Shown piece by piece: positions 44,446 through 54,711 of a stretch of 64,000 bases of DNA (its first letter is position 1; each line of letters opens with the position of its first letter). The DNA is from Anagrus nilaparvatae (lineage: Eukaryota > Arthropoda > Insecta > Hymenoptera > Mymaridae). A model generated the notes under the pieces. The model saw nothing but the letters and a program-made list of their open reading frames with translations, was not told the origin of the DNA and did no database searches. The position numbers and the translations under genes are program-made. The stretch covers positions 3,782,001 through 3,846,000 of the forward strand of contig JAKSXM010000272.1 of assembly GCA_022575985.1 (NCBI GenBank), in the 5' to 3' direction.

Positions 44446-44574
44446 AGACAATATATTTATATAAATTATTGACGTACTAATTATTGACGTATATAATTAT
44501 TGACGTATTTATATAAATTATTGACGTAATAGATTATCAAAAGACAATATATTTATATAAATTATTGACGTACA
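44446..44574. repeat. Minisatellite based on ATTATTGACGTA
   Basis: The 12-base core ATTATTGACGTA occurs five times with variable TATATAA spacers; a longer unit AGACAATATATTTATATAA occurs at both ends of the array. It abuts the 3'-truncated end of the next non-LTR element. Confidence 0.85.
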
Positions 44575-45076
44575 GCTCATTATTTACAATACCTACTTCA
44601 TCAGGAATAAGGCTTTGTGTTGAAATCCTGCTATTGAAATCGCCACCTATTATTACAGCACTATTGGGAAATTTTTGCATTATTATAAGTAGTTTATCTC
44701 GTAGGCTATGCAGAACAGTGCTTATTTCTACTAATGGACTTATATATACTATACCTAATATAGATGTGGTTTTAAATAATTCCAATTTAATGATAAGATA
44801 ATTAGTAGTCATATATAAAATATCAAAACTATATTTATTTTTACTGAAATTAATTAATATACCTCCCTTAGGTCTGCCTCTGCCTCCACCCTTTTCTGCT
44901 TGAGAGTAGATTATTTCACTACAGCTTGCAAATGTACCAAATAAATTAAATTTTGGTTCTGTCGTACACCAGGTCTCACATAAACAGATAATAGAGTCCT
45001 CTTGTACTATTGGTTGTATTTCAAAAACGTTACCTAAGCCACTTGAATTCCAAAATATTAAAGATACCTGATGCAT
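44575..45076 (-). pseudogene. Non-LTR retrotransposon ORF2, endonuclease N-terminal part
   Basis: MHQVSLIFWNSSGL start, ICLCETWCTT (the E-T-W metal-binding motif), PKGGILINFS and AVIIGGDFNSRI (GDFN catalytic motif): an APE-type endonuclease of a jockey/CR1/I-like element. It ends at 44575 before the SDH motif; no RT follows. ORF1 lies directly upstream. Confidence 0.75.
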
Positions 45077-45129
45077 TTTGTCTGCCTTATTATTATAAAT
45101 TGATTGCTATTTTCCGCTATTTTGTATTG

Positions 45130-45999
45130 TATTTATTTGACGGAGTGTATATCCTCTGTTACCAGTGCCACTATTGGTATTAGCTCTTGATGCTAACGTA
45201 CTATGCTTAATAGATTTAGTTTCTTCACTTGATTTTTTTGTACTTTGTTTGATAACTTGGCTGTTCTATGGACTGGGTTTTCTCAAATCTTTTTGATTAT
45301 TTCTCTTAGGAGATTCATGTGAATCTTTTCTCTTGACTTCGACAGTAGATTTATTTGTCTTACTTCCATTGGATATATTCGAGAAACTTTCCTCTATTTC
45401 TTCATACTCTGATATTAGTTTATCAATTTCTGCTTCTGAATAAATATGGTCATCCAATGAAAGTTGGAAGTTTCGCAGAATGGGCTCTTTACCCTGTGAA
45501 CGCAAAAGATATCTAGCCTTAAGAAGCTTACTTTTTAATATTCTTTTCTCTCACGGTAAGTCATTTGTGATTGTGATCCCAAGTTCTTTAAATTTATCTT
45601 CTTTATCAAAAAATAAAAATCTCCAGCGAGGTGCTATTAGTTTAATTAATACGGGCCTTTTTTTGTTTTCTGTTTTAACTCCTAGTCGCTTAATGTCTAT
45701 AATTCGATAATACAAACATCTTGAATAAATACCTCTGCTTTTAGACTGATTTCATGTATTTTTTTATATAACTGTCTAGTACTTGACTCATCCTCTTTAA
45801 CACCGTGCATTATTATATTCTTAGAGTATTCTGATGTTTCGATAATTTCTATTCTTTTATTTACAATTCCTAACTTTTCTTCTACCTCAATTTGCTTGTT
45901 TTTTTGAGAAGCCTGTACTTCCTTAAGCTCATATATTTCTTTTTTGATGTCTTTTGTATCTCTTAATATGCTGTCTAATTTTTGGTTTAATTCTTCCAT
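45130..45999 (-). pseudogene. Non-LTR retrotransposon ORF1
   Basis: Starts MEELNQKLDSILRDTKDI, a coiled coil, then IIMHGVKEDESSTRQLYKKI, a pattern of L1/CR1-type ORF1 RNA-binding proteins. A frameshift near 45700 is followed by RPVLIKLIAP-like sequence and the ORF 45505-45266 with KARYLLRSQGKEPILRNFQL. It binds element RNA in particles. The 5' untranslated region is upstream. Confidence 0.7.
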
Positions 46000-46640
46000 A
46001 TCTGATTTATATTACTTAATAATATTAGACCAATGTACTTAGTTCTTAAAATTTTAAGGATTTAGTTTATAATGTGCACAGATATTTCTTTCCTTGTATA
46101 ATTTAAATTACTTAGACACTTATTATTACTTAGACAGTTATTTCTACTGCTTGTTTTTTGTTGTGAATGGAGAGCCACTGTTTCAAAACGGAGTCACCAA
46201 AAACAGCTGATCCTTCAACGATGTAATAATATACATGCAAATATACAAATATATACATATAAATGCTCTCTCTTTTTCTCTCTTTTTTAACAAATATGGC
46301 GCTACTCGAGTTATACAAGTCACAAAATTTATCGACCAATACACTTTATTAACCTTGATAATATAGCACTTTTAATTATCACAATAATTGACTTATATTT
46401 TAAAGAATATTAGCTAATATTCAAAACCATTTAATACACACAGTTTAATACCACTTTTATAAAAAATATACCAGAGCAAAACAACGTGACTGTTGGCACC
46501 AAAGCGCCCTCTCGATCCCCCTCAAAAATTTACATTCTAGTATATAATAATTTCATTTTCTTAATATGATGGCACTTGCTTTGTACAAAAATAGACTTAT
46601 AATTTAAATTGTATCTTATGGATAATATTTCTTGTGATAT
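46000..46640 (-). other. Upstream region of the non-LTR element and spacer
   Basis: No gene is recognised. The sequence just upstream of the ORF1 start (46000-46500) may be its 5' untranslated region. One GC-richer patch, AAAGCGCCCTCTCGATCCCC, lies at about 46500. Confidence 0.3.
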
Positions 46641-46890
46641 AGATATTTCATTAAATAGTAAAATTTACATAGGCTGTCCTAAATATTGGTGAATCCGAAA
46701 ATTTCATTCAAGAGTAAAATTTGTTTCGACTGTCTTAAGTATGAACAAATACAAAAAATTTCATTGAAGAAGAAAATTCATGTTGTTTCACTTAAATATG
46801 TCAAAAATTAAATTCAAAAAATTAATTTAAGAGTAAAATTTATTTCGGTTGTTTACAATATGAAAAAAAATAAAAAATTAACTCTAAAGT
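46641..46890. repeat. Degenerate tandem repeat, about 65-70 base unit, four copies
   Basis: Each unit has a block like AAGAGTAAAATTTGTTTCGA followed by TGTCTTAAATATG and AAAATTTCATT. Copies start near 46655, 46722, 46787 and 46832 and diverge strongly. Confidence 0.55.
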
Positions 46891-47639
46891 TAATTTTTCC
46901 TAATAACTAAATCTATTTTAATGTATATTCTTACCAGAATACCGTATAGTGCTTAAAAGTATATTTTAAAATTTTTTTCCAGTATTGGGAACCTACATTA
47001 ATTACATGCTTACATTTGAACCCTCCCCACCGTGATTTTAACGTAGGTGTGTATAAAATATGACTACTCTCTTTCCATGATTAACATAGGGAAAGTAAGA
47101 AACAGTACATTATTAATTATAATAAAGATATTAAATTGAATAAAAAACATATATTTATTAACATGATACTGTTTATAATATACGATGTTTTATTTTTGTT
47201 AAAATTTTTATACCATTAATTCATTTCATTTAAATATTTATTTTTTGTCTACATGCACAATATTAATTCATACCTAAGGGTAGCCATCTTATTTTCTCAG
47301 TCGCGTGAGTATGTAGCTAATTGTGGTTAAAAAATAATTTCAGTGTTCTGTTTATAGAAGAGTGGTAATTTGAATTTTTTGCAATGATTATTCATCTATA
47401 ACTTTAAAGGAGAAATATCATCAGGATGTGTTCCTCGATTTATCCGTTTTTTGATTGGTCGCGTCGATTTTATCATGTACGTGAATTATATTTTTTATTG
47501 GGTGCTAGCGGTACATAATACAAGAAGTTCTCTGTCACATAAACTCTCGCGCGTTATTTAATTTTTATTAACATTTAATCTTTTAATATAATTATTTATT
47601 AATAAAATTTTGTGTATTTTTCATTATAATTAAAGATAA
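46891..47639. other. AT-rich spacer
   Basis: No coding or repeat structure is convincing. Positions 47440-47560 are GC-richer and may be an LTR remnant of the adjacent Gypsy relic, but no borders were found. Confidence 0.3.
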
Positions 47640-48910
47640 ATAAGAAATATAATGTTTTTCTCATTTTATTATACAATCTTCTAAAGAGATTTGCTCTTAG
47701 GTTACAGGCTCTTTTGTCAACTTTTGATGAGTTGTGCTGAGATTTAAGTGGTAGATGATCGCTTATGATGTAAAATTGTTTTCCATAAATGTAGCCTCTA
47801 TATTCTTCTGTGGCAAAAACGGTCGCAAGCAGTTCTCGATGAAAAATGGAGTAAAACGTCTCTGTATTAGTTAATAATCTGGAGCTATATGCTATAACTT
47901 GTTCTTTTCCATCATCACCTAGTTGTTCTAAGATGGCACTGATCGCAAGGATGCGTCGCAGTAAATATAAAATGATTTGCTTAAATCTGGTGGTCTTAAA
48001 ATTGAATACTCGCACAATTTTTGTTTTAAAGTTTCGAATGCATTTTGTTGTTCTGTATCGCTGTTGTTCTGTATCTTTTCTTAGTAGGTTAGTAAGTGGT
48101 TTTGAAATGGTTGCATAGTCTTTGATGAATTTTCTGTAAAAGCCAGATAGTCCTAAAGTTTGTCTGATCTTTTTGGGATTTGTAGGAGTTGGAAATTTTT
48201 CAACGGCTTCGATTTATTTGGAGAGGGAGAAATTTTGTTGTTACTTACCACGTGACCTAATACGTTTAGCTCTTTTCGGAGGAAGAAACATTTTTTTGGA
48301 TCTATGAGTAGTTTTGTCTCTTTTAATCGTTGTAGAAGCTCGCGTAGCCTAAATGAGTCTTGTTCAAGCGATTTAGCGATCATGATTAGGTCGTCCAGGT
48401 ATGCAAAGATCCAGTCAGGACCTCGGGCATCTAGAATCATCTGAATTAGTCTGTAGAAGACAGGCAGTGAAATAGTCAAACTTATATAAGACCTGGAGTA
48501 AACATAGAGATTGTTATTCGCCACAAATGTGGTATATTTTTGAGAATCTTCGGTTAACGCCATCCTAAACCTCTATGTTTTTAACATTGAGTCGGTAAGG
48601 CAGAGTTCATTTCGAAAAAGGTCGACAATCCATTTCTAATAAAATTTGTGGCTTTATATTGATTCATTCCCTTGGAAAAATCATTCTTTATAGCCTAAAA
48701 TATTTTTTTTGTTTTTTCTACAGCTTAAAAAAGAAAGCCGACATTTAAAAAATTTTTACCAACACATTTGGGTTTAGGATGGCGTTAACTTGATTTGCTG
48801 AAATGCGTGTTTGGCATCTAAAGTACTAATATAGCTGCTATTACTAACATTTTTTAATATTTCTGTAATATTTGGGATTGGGAAGCAGTCTTTGGAAAAA
48901 GATAATAAGA
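47640..48910 (-). pseudogene. Ty3/Gypsy RT-RNase H relic
   Basis: From 48890 down: ITEILKNVSNSSYISTLDAK (first RT Asp), interrupted by a TTAA MITE, then the ORF 48563-48153 with FAYLDDLIMIAKSL (YxDD) and KKCFFLRKELNVLGHVVS, then frameshifts into 48015-47599 with SAILEQLGDDGKEQVIAYSS, RELLATVFATEEYRGYIYG and DHLPL, the RNase H. It ends at 47640. Related to but distinct from elements A, B and F; no gag, protease or integrase remains. Confidence 0.8.
48558..48784. mobile_element. Short TTAA MITE in Gypsy RT relic
   Basis: TTAA at 48554-48557 and 48785-48788 flanks inverted ends CGCCATCCTAAACC / GGTTTAGGATGGCG; 227 bases, no coding. The RT frame is continuous across one TTAA, which supports a clean insertion. 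Confidence 0.85.
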
Positions 48911-49796
48911 TGAAATAAGATGAAATTTGAAGTAAATTCAAAGAAATGGCGTAATTTTTGAAATTGGCCAGATCAGGCTATTTTTGGACACTTAAACGGC
49001 CATTTTCGGCCCCATGAGGTGCTAGAGGGCTAAAAATTAGGCTGAGCGACTTTTTTTTATCCCAAACTATACCCTAAAATTTGAGCTCAATGGGTGACAT
49101 GAGTGCGCCCTAATCTGTCCGAAAAGTACTGAAACTACCCATATATAGTTAATGAATACGGATATATCGGATATCTCAGTATTATTTATAAATTATTATA
49201 AAAGAATGCGGATATCTGGGATAGCTAGGATACATGACAGTACTAATATCTGAAAATACTGTAACCGGTGATATTCATAGCCATTATGGATTTAATACCT
49301 AATTTTTTTTTCAAACATTTTTTAATCAAAAAATCTCAAACTACATTTATTTTTTTTTTTTAATTTAGATGTAATAATTTAATACCTCATTTATTTCCAT
49401 GAACGTACTTATATATGAAAGTATGATTTTTACTCAATATCTCGAATCAGATAATTAATTTTTTGAAAATTTTTGTCACAAAATAATACAAAAAATGCCA
49501 AATTTTTTTTTCTTTTAATTTCTATGAGAGCACTAGTTTTAGAAAATTTATAGTAATTTTTTGGTTCTGATACCGAATTTTATCAAAAGTTTTTCTAAAA
49601 ATTAAAAAAAAATAAATTAAAAAAACTACAATACATCCGTATGTTTATAAATAATCGAATTTTTTATTTTTATTTTTATATTTTAATCTAGAGCTCTCAA
49701 AACACAATAAACCAGTGGTTTCTCTTTTTCATAATAAAATTTGAAGTATTTTGAAACTTACCAGAAGATCTTTTGTTGATGAGTAGTTTAGTGGCC
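48911..49796. other. AT-rich spacer with one MITE-like GC patch
   Basis: No gene. Positions 48920-49140 contain a GC-richer stretch (ACGGCCATTTTCGGCCCCAT) suggestive of an old non-autonomous element without visible ends. The rest is AT-rich. Confidence 0.3.
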
Positions 49797-50063
49797 TGTA
49801 TTTTTATAAATAATTAATTAAATAACTAAAACTGGTGATGTAAAAAAATAATAAAACTGAATTTAGTAGCACAAAAATATATAATTTATTTAAACAGGTG
49901 TGACTACTATAATACTTGTCCTACGACTGAGCACTGTGCGACGCTTCTCAAGGCACGCGCTTACACTCTGTTCACGCACGCACGTATACTACAAATACAC
50001 GCATACTACTAAACTTATATAATTATTATATTATTAATATTTAATATAGTGCATTATTTAACA
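49797..50063 (-). mobile_element. 3' LTR of BEL/Pao element
   Basis: On the minus strand it begins TGTTAAATAATGCACTATAT and ends AAAAATACA, about 267 bases, with an AATAAA signal near its end and GC-rich ACGTGCGTGCGTGAACAG in the middle. It is preceded on the minus strand by AAAAGGGGGGAGAA, a strong polypurine tract (50064-50079). Confidence 0.7.
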
Positions 50064-50289
50064 TTCTCCCCCCTTTTAATTTATTTGCATAAAAAATAAA
50101 TTAACATGAAAAATTTTATTAGTTTTTATGCAATTATTAAAATAATTTAAAAAATTAATTAAAATAAAATTTTAAACTTTAACCATTAATATTTTAAAGA
50201 AAAATAAATAAATCAGAATACACTTTATTTTTTATTATACACAGTTTTTTTTTACGTAAATTTATATTAAAAATTTCACCCATGCATTC

Positions 50290-51659
50290 ATTCATTCCAA
50301 AAAAATTACAGTATTTACAATTTTTACAAAAATATTTTCAATTTTAATACAAAAAATGATAGTTTTGCTATTTCTAGCATCACTATTAATAAATTTTAAA
50401 TTTTCGTCTGCATTCTTATTATCAGTAGACAAATGTACATTTTTAATTAAATTAGTCAAAATTTTGACTGATGTTATAATCATCTGACTGATTAGAAAAA
50501 TGCAATGTAAAATGATGATTTTTTTGACAAAACTTACATCTTTTTTCCGATTTACATTCAGGCAGCATATGCAATTCTAAACAATTGAAACATCTATGTT
50601 TACTAGCCACGAAATCTTTTCTTTCAAGTAGAGTTTTGTTCATAAAAATATCGCGGAAGGAAAAGAAATGCTCTTTGTTACAAATAATACACGTGATTTG
50701 ATTATCTTTGTTATTTTCTGAGTCATTATTTGTAACATTTATTTATTATTTATTAAAATTCTTTACTATGTTATCTTCGATTGACTCTAAAACAACAACA
50801 TGATTTTCTATAAATTTAAGAAAATCGGAAAATAAGGGAAATTCTTTTGAATTTTTTAAATTTCCAACATATTTTTCCCACTGTTTACGCGTATCCAAAT
50901 TAAAAAGGGAAATTGAATGAAATACCAACATATCGTCCCAATACTTGGTATTTCTTTTTAATGCTTCTAATGCTTGTATAGGAGTGTAATCCCGTTCAAA
51001 ATTCGTTTTAATTCGGCAGAGAACTGTTTTTTCATAGCTTTTAAATTAAAAAATGAAGCTAAATGTGAATTAACTAACCACCTCGTATTTTCAAATTTTT
51101 CGACTAACTTTTCCCAAACGAAAACAAAGTTATTATTTTATAATACTATATAAATTAACTAACTGAAGGGCTTCACCCTGTAAACTGGATTTTAAATAAT
51201 ATAACTTAAAAACATCAGAAAATTTTTTATCGATAACTAAAGATTTAAACATGTGTTTAATAAAAATTCTCCCATTCCGTAAAACTATTATTAAATTTTG
51301 GGATAGGGATTCTTTCAAATTTTTCCAAATTATTTTCAGTGGCAAAACGTGAAGATCTATGTGAGTTATTATCTTGACGGCTATGGGTTGCTATAAATTC
51401 ATTAAAATGACATATATTTTTTTGAACTTCGTTCAACAGAATCAAAAGTATTATATTTTATGTAATTTGTTTTATCAGAATTAGCTATATTTAAAATTTT
51501 ATAATGATTTTCCTCAAAATGGAACCACATGTCATTTTAATTTTCCAAACGGGTAAAAGCATTGTATATGCTTTCATTTCCATTCTCAAGAAAATTGGTA
51601 TATAAATTTTTAATACGTTGCGGAATCGAATTTTGCTCTAAAATTAAACTTTTTGCCAT
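50290..51659 (-). pseudogene. BEL/Pao gag (DUF1759 type) with zinc knuckles
   Basis: Starts MAKSLILEQNSIPQRIKNLY at 51659. The DUF1759-type core reads FERIPIPKFNNSFTEWENFY and KKFSDVFKLYYLKSSLQGEA. Near the C-terminus ERKDFVASKHRCFNC and CKFCQKNHHFTLH give the paired knuckles of BEL/Pao Gag. There are several stops and frameshifts. No protease, RT or integrase follows before the polypurine tract and LTR, so this is an internally deleted, gag-only copy. Confidence 0.8.
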
Positions 51660-52726
51660 TTTAACTAGCGTGTATTAATATAAGAAAAAGTTTAATTGTT
51701 TAAGTATGCAAACTTCTAATGAAACGTATATATAACTATTTGCGCGAATTAACTAAACAAATTAACTAAATGCGCAAAATAACTGAGTAAAAAAACTATA
51801 TAATAATAGAATATGCAAAATTTCAAAAAAAAAAAAAATCAATGAAAAATGCTGCATAAACCGAACTAGCCAAACTCTTGTTGGAATTATTGAAAAAAAA
51901 TGTGCTACATATAAATGTGCAAAATTTCCCATTAGAACAATCCCAAAAAAGATTTTCTCATCGAGGCCCTTCTGAAAAGAAAGAAAGATTAAAAAATAAA
52001 CTAACTACAATTATTTTTAACTAAAAAAAGAAAACTAGAAATTAATTTTTTCTTCAGCAAGGAAACTCAATGGGACCTCGAAACTCATGCAACAAATTTC
52101 ACCAATTTTTAACTTCTTGTAAATGGTAAAATTTAAATTGCAGAAATGAAAAGTTATTTTAAATAAATCATCAATAATTCCTAAAACTAAATAACTGATA
52201 CAGGTTTTCGCACCCAAAAAAGAGAAAAATAAAAAATAACTGTAAAAACTTTATAAAACTGTATAATAATTGAAACTAAAATATTTCTCTTCTTTTTTGT
52301 CGAAAGAACTGTGCAAAACTGAAAAACTAAATTTTTACAACTAAACTAATAAACTGATCATCACAAAGGATAATAAAAACTTGCCCAAGATATTTTTTAT
52401 TAAAAAACACCCAATAAAAAATCAAGAAACTTTGAAAAAAAATAGTACATTTATTATTTTTAAATAAAAATTCAAAAAGATCATAAACAAACTAACTAAT
52501 AACTTTTTAACATCCATAATAATTTATCATTCTCAATAAATAAACTTTGAAACCGATTTGAAGACCCAACCATGCATCTTATCACGGTATGGTTTAAATT
52601 GAGCCACATAATAAATAAATAATTAAACCTGATTTATTTTTCCTTAATAAAAGTTTAGTTTAAGGCGCAAAAAAAATAAAACTTATTTTTTTATAAATAT
52701 TTTAATAAAGTTACGTTTTTACACAG
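51660..52726. other. Leader/upstream region of the BEL/Pao copy and intron end
   Basis: No gene. AT-rich sequence; a copy of the LTR was not found upstream of gag, so the 5' LTR is missing or beyond recognition. The last 50 bases before 52727 form a pyrimidine-rich acceptor region for the host exon. Confidence 0.4.
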
Positions 52727-53008
52727 ATTAAGAAATATAGGTAGATTAAGTGTATATAAGGAAAAAATTAAACCAAGACAATTTGTTACTGTATACAACA
52801 AAACTCGATTGGCAAATGGAATATTTTTTACGTCTGAAGTAAGTTATATATTTCTTGGGAAAATGGAAGAAAATAAACCTTATAGTACAACGACTATTTA
52901 CAGTATCCCATGCTGCATATATAAAATAATATTTAATGGAATTCCAGTTGGATTATGGAATTTCGTCGAAACATCATCTCGCGATGGTTGTCGAGCTTCA
53001 ATAGAATA
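52727..53008 (+). CDS. Host exon: second half of the laminin G domain (laminin alpha-like)
   Basis: Acceptor TTTTTACACAG ends at 52726 and the donor is a perfect GTAAGT at 53009. The frame is open for 282 bases: one base completes the previous codon, 93 codons follow, and two bases remain. It reads GRLSVYKEK, RQFVTVYNKTRLANG, TSEVSYIFLGKM and CIYKIIFNGIPVGLWNF followed by a Cys 22 residues later. This is the C-terminal half of a LamG domain, including the Y-(V/I)-G-G-like strand and the paired cysteines of the closing disulphide. It continues exon 3486-3634 in phase. The apparent stop at 53007 lies beyond the splice site. The next exon was not found in the window. Confidence 0.65.
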
Positions 53009-53339
53009 GTAAGTATTTTTAAAAATTTATTATATAAATTATGGCATATGCTTGGGTTATGCTTATTTAAAAACTTCATTTTATAATGTAATGAAATTTA
53101 AATTTTCAGGGAAAGTTTATATTTGTTGTATATTTTTATAATATATTAAGCTTACAAGTACACATACCCAACTGTTACACGCAACTGCTAGACTCGAATA
53201 TTATTCAAATTTTGTAAGCTTGTAGAGGGTAAAAGAATATATTTATCCAAATATTTTTGCCAATGTGTAGTTTTAAGGATTAAAATAAATCTTAGAAACA
53301 CACTCTAAAAACAATTTACTTCTTCCTTACTTCTATCGC
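53009..53339 (+). other. Start of the following intron
   Basis: No gene. A small inverted repeat AAGCTTACAAG / TTGTAAGCTTG lies at about 53148-53225. Confidence 0.35.
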
Positions 53340-53450
53340 CATTTTCTGACTAGTCTAAAGCATCCTGATACTATTAATTATCTTACGAATGGTACTTAAC
53401 ATACTCAATGGTCTGCTCGGTGATCATCTCCTAGGATAGGGAGGTCCATA
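53340..53450 (-). pseudogene. Small R1-like RT fragment
   Basis: On the minus strand, SMLSTIRKIINSIRM matches the CMLNTIGKVMESM motif of the R1-like copy at 42030. Only about 100 bases remain. Confidence 0.45.
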
Positions 53451-53879
53451 TCTATCCTTCTAACTACCATGGTTCTTTCGCTCCCTGGTACATACGATAT
53501 TAATAATAACAGGACTTTTTAATATTTCATCTATTCACTGACCCAAAAAAATTTTTTTCTGAGCAGATGATTTTTTTTTTAATTTTTTCAAGTTATATAA
53601 GGGTAGATTTAAATGAAGTGAGGAAGAATTATATGGTTGGGTCTTTAAAACTGCTCCAAAGTGTTTTTTTCTGAAAGTACTACCAAAAGTAAGCCACCAG
53701 TCAAATTTTAAGCCTTCCAGAGAAAATCTCGATTTCGGGCAGCCATTTTTGTGTTTTGGACTTTTGTAAGCAGCGAAATTTTAAATTAAAAGATTATTTT
53801 ATTGAAACGAATTTTTTTAATTATTATAAAAATAAATTAATATATTTATTTTTATACTTTTATATACTTTTTGCATAAC

Positions 53880-54310
53880 TAGAATAAATAGCAATACCCA
53901 GTTTTATTTCACGTGAAGGCACATATATTTGTAGATCATCAACATACAATATTCTAGAAACATTAGTTTCACTTAGGTGGTCTTGTAGGTCGTTCATATA
54001 AGAACTAAAAAGAAGAGACCCCAGAACAGAGCCTTGGGGAACCTCTATATTTATACTATGAGATGTTGATGTTGAAGATTTTGAAAGAACGCACAGGGAT
54101 CGGTCAATGAGATAAGACCAAAACCATTGTAATGTTTATTTGGCCAGTTCAGTTTTTTAGGAAGTTTTAATGGCGAAACATTTTCAAAAGCTTTTGAGAA
54201 GTCAAACTGTAGATGAAATGTAGCCAGTTGCTTGTCTTTGCCCATCCTAATATCAGTAAGTTTGATTAAAGCAGCCTAAGTGCTATGGTGTTTTTGAAAT
54301 ACCATTTGAA
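53880..54310 (-). pseudogene. Non-LTR reverse transcriptase fragment (jockey/CR1-like)
   Basis: Reading down from 54300: ALIKLTDIRMGKDKQLATF, then FDFSKAFENVSPLKLPKKL (RT motif A), then a VPQGSVLGPLL-like block disrupted by a stop, then a YVDDLQIYV-like block with one substitution near 53930. It is an RT palm fragment broken by two stops and flanked by nothing else of the element. Confidence 0.7.
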
Positions 54311-54711
54311 ACCGGTCTAAATTATATCTAATTATTTAGTTTTAATAATTTAAATTACAAAAACTTATTCGCTTGGGACACTAGGTGGGGCTTACGTTAT
54401 CACGTGGTATTTTAATCTTAGGGGGGCCGCTATTCATATGAAATGTACATGAAAATTTGGTATTTCAGTTTTTTAAAGTAATTTCTGGTCGATTTTTGCA
54501 AATTTTTTTTTCTACTTATGTAAAATTGTTTTTAAAAACTAATTTTTATAAAATAGTTGGTATACTTTTAAAATATTTTGTTTAAAATAAAGTTTTTTCA
54601 TGTTACGAAGGTTATAAGTAACATATATGGGTCAATATTTGTGAACTGTATATAACTTTGCATGGGTGGGTCTCGAAATGTACTCCAAAGTATGTTTGGT
54701 CGAAATTGTGG
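54311..54711. repeat. Flank containing a partial repeat of palindrome-internal sequence
   Basis: 54625-54712 (GGGTCAATATTTGTGAACTG, then TACTCCAAAGTATGTTTGGT) closely matches 56408-56492 inside the large palindrome, in direct orientation. TTATTCGCTTGGGA near 54366 also recurs at about 55068. This suggests the palindrome was built from, or inserted next to, related sequence. Confidence 0.6.

Noticed and set aside
44446..44574. CRISPR-like array (repeated ATTATTGACGTA)
   Set aside because: Spacers are variable TATATAA filler, the repeat is too short, and the context is a eukaryotic transposon region; a minisatellite.
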